Positions 4,341 through 5,250 of a stretch of 5,250 bases of DNA are shown here, one piece after another. The stretch is from positions 1-5,250 of the forward strand of contig DAOUYN010000086.1 in the NCBI GenBank assembly GCA_030666075.1. Reading direction: 5' to 3'. Each line of letters starts with the position of its first letter. Position 1 is the first letter of the stretch. The notes under the pieces were generated by a model that ran no database searches, had not been told where the DNA came from, and worked only from the letters and a program-made list of their open reading frames with translations. The translations under genes were made by a program, and so were the position numbers. The stretch is from Actinomycetes bacterium (GTDB taxonomy: Bacteria > Actinomycetota > Aquicultoria > CAJVYJ01 > JAUVQD01).

Positions 4341-5250
4341 ATGATCGAGCGGACCATCATCATTGTCTTTGATAGTCTCGGTGTCGGCGAGCTGCCCGAT
4401 GCCGCGGCCTTTGGAGATACGGGCAGCAACACACTGGCGCATATCGCCGCCGCTGTCGGCGGATTGGCCCTTCCCAATCTTGCCTCCCTAGGCCTTGGCC
4501 GCATCATAGATACTCAGGGCGTTCCGCCTGTCTTGCGGCCTCAAGGCTCCTTCGGCAAGATGGCGGAAGTTTCGGCCGGCAAAGATACGACCGTTGGGCA
4601 CTGGGAGCTGATGGGGGTATCGTCGCCTCGGCCGCTCCCCGTCTACCCGGACGGATTCCCTCAAGAACTGATCGACGAGTTTAAGCGTCGCACATCACTT
4701 GGCGTATTGGGCAACAGGGCGGCTTCCGGAACAGAGATCATTCAAGAACTGGGGGCCGAACATCAGCGCACCGGTTGGCCGATAGTCTATACCTCAGCCG
4801 ATAGTGTCTGGCAGATGGCCGCCCACGAGGAGACCATCTCCCTAGACCGTCTCTACGAAATATGTGAGGTATCGCGGGCCTTCTTGACCGGCGATCACGG
4901 GGTGGCCCGGGTCATCGCTCGGCCGTTTACCGGCACACCGGGCAACTATACTAGGACCCACTGGCGAAAAGACTTCTCGATCGAACCGCCGAGGCCCACA
5001 CTGCTCGATTTTGCCGTCTCCCAGGCGATTCCGGTCCTGGCGGCCGGAAAGATCGGCGAGATATTCGCCGGCCGGGGTATTACTGAATCACGCCATACGA
5101 GCGGCAACGAAGAGACGTTCGATCTAGTGCTGGAGTACATGCAGAGGTCCGCACCGGCTATCATCTTCGCGAACCTGGTCGATTTCGATATGCTGTGGGG
5201 CCATCGGAACGATCCCAACGGTTACGCGGCGGGCCTGAGGGCAGCCGATC
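4341..5250 (+). CDS. deoB: phosphopentomutase (C-terminus cut by window end)
   Basis: The first 303 codons of a cytosolic Mn2+-dependent enzyme of the alkaline phosphatase superfamily, which interconverts ribose or deoxyribose 1-phosphate and 5-phosphate in nucleoside salvage. Landmarks are the N-terminal metal aspartate Asp11 in IIIVFDSLGVGELPDAA, then FGDTGSNTL at 24-32. The phospho-accepting Thr83 lies in GKDTTVGHWELMG, NRAASGTE is next, and YTSADSVWQMAAHE is the cap-domain region. RPFTGTPGNYTRT precedes the second metal site DFDMLWGHRND, with Asp283 and His288. These correspond to D13, T85, D286 and H291 of the B. cereus enzyme as I recall it. The family is about 390 aa, so the remaining metal ligands (the usual DHG motif and following His) lie past the window. 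No frameshift is seen. The ATG at 4341 gives the standard N-terminus but lacks a Shine-Dalgarno site. A nucleoside phosphorylase gene often follows in related genomes. Confidence 0.95.
   Translation, partial: MIERTIIIVFDSLGVGELPDAAAFGDTGSNTLAHIAAAVGGLALPNLASLGLGRIIDTQGVPPVLRPQGSFGKMAEVSAGKDTTVGHWELMGVSSPRPLPVYPDGFPQELIDEFKRRTSLGVLGNRAASGTEIIQELGAEHQRTGWPIVYTSADSVWQMAAHEETISLDRLYEICEVSRAFLTGDHGVARVIARPFTGTPGNYTRTHWRKDFSIEPPRPTLLDFAVSQAIPVLAAGKIGEIFAGRGITESRHTSGNEETFDLVLEYMQRSAPAIIFANLVDFDMLWGHRNDPNGYAAGLRAAD

Noticed and set aside
1..5250. CRISPR array, tRNA, rRNA or riboswitch
   Set aside because: No regularly spaced repeats, no cloverleaf with a T-loop motif and no recognisable aptamer core were found on reading both strands.

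Overview
This is a bacterial chromosomal segment, GC-rich (by eye somewhat under 60%) and densely coded, with seven intact or partial genes plus two small genes too short for most gene callers. The gene content fits a Gram-positive lineage: a PepT-like M20 peptidase, a DUF3866 protein, a NudF-type Nudix hydrolase, a XerD-type recombinase, DUF1540 small Cys proteins and phosphopentomutase. A deep-branching, possibly anaerobic Actinomycetota or a high-GC Bacillota seems likeliest. This is inferred from families and gene order and is not proven.

Layout. Bases 1-526 hold the C-terminal half of an M20 (PepT-like) metallopeptidase. It is followed 14 bp later by a complete DUF3866 gene (541-1638), probably in the same operon. 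A class I SAM-dependent methyltransferase (1622-2227, minus) overlaps the DUF3866 gene tail to tail by 17 bp. A 113-bp divergent spacer leads to a NudF-type ADP-ribose pyrophosphatase (2341-2886, plus), which converges on a XerD-like tyrosine recombinase (2914-3816, minus). Divergent from xerD are two tandem DUF1540 cysteine-motif genes (3916-4065, TTG start; 4123-4260), closed by a hairpin across the last stop codon and a strong intrinsic terminator (4275-4324). Phosphopentomutase deoB starts at 4341 and runs off the right edge, missing its C-terminal fifth.

How it works together. The genes are housekeeping: peptide turnover, ADP-ribose clean-up, chromosome dimer resolution and nucleoside salvage. 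They do not form one pathway. Two initiation styles are visible. The operonic and small plus-strand genes have Shine-Dalgarno sequences. Both minus-strand genes (methyltransferase and xerD) lack one and instead have a TANNNT box exactly 6 nt before ATG, the layout of a leaderless transcript; deoB has a similar arrangement with 9 nt.

I see no mobile element, CRISPR array, rRNA, tRNA or defence system. The least explained parts are the DUF1540 pair with its 12-bp palindrome and paired hairpins, and the DUF3866 protein.
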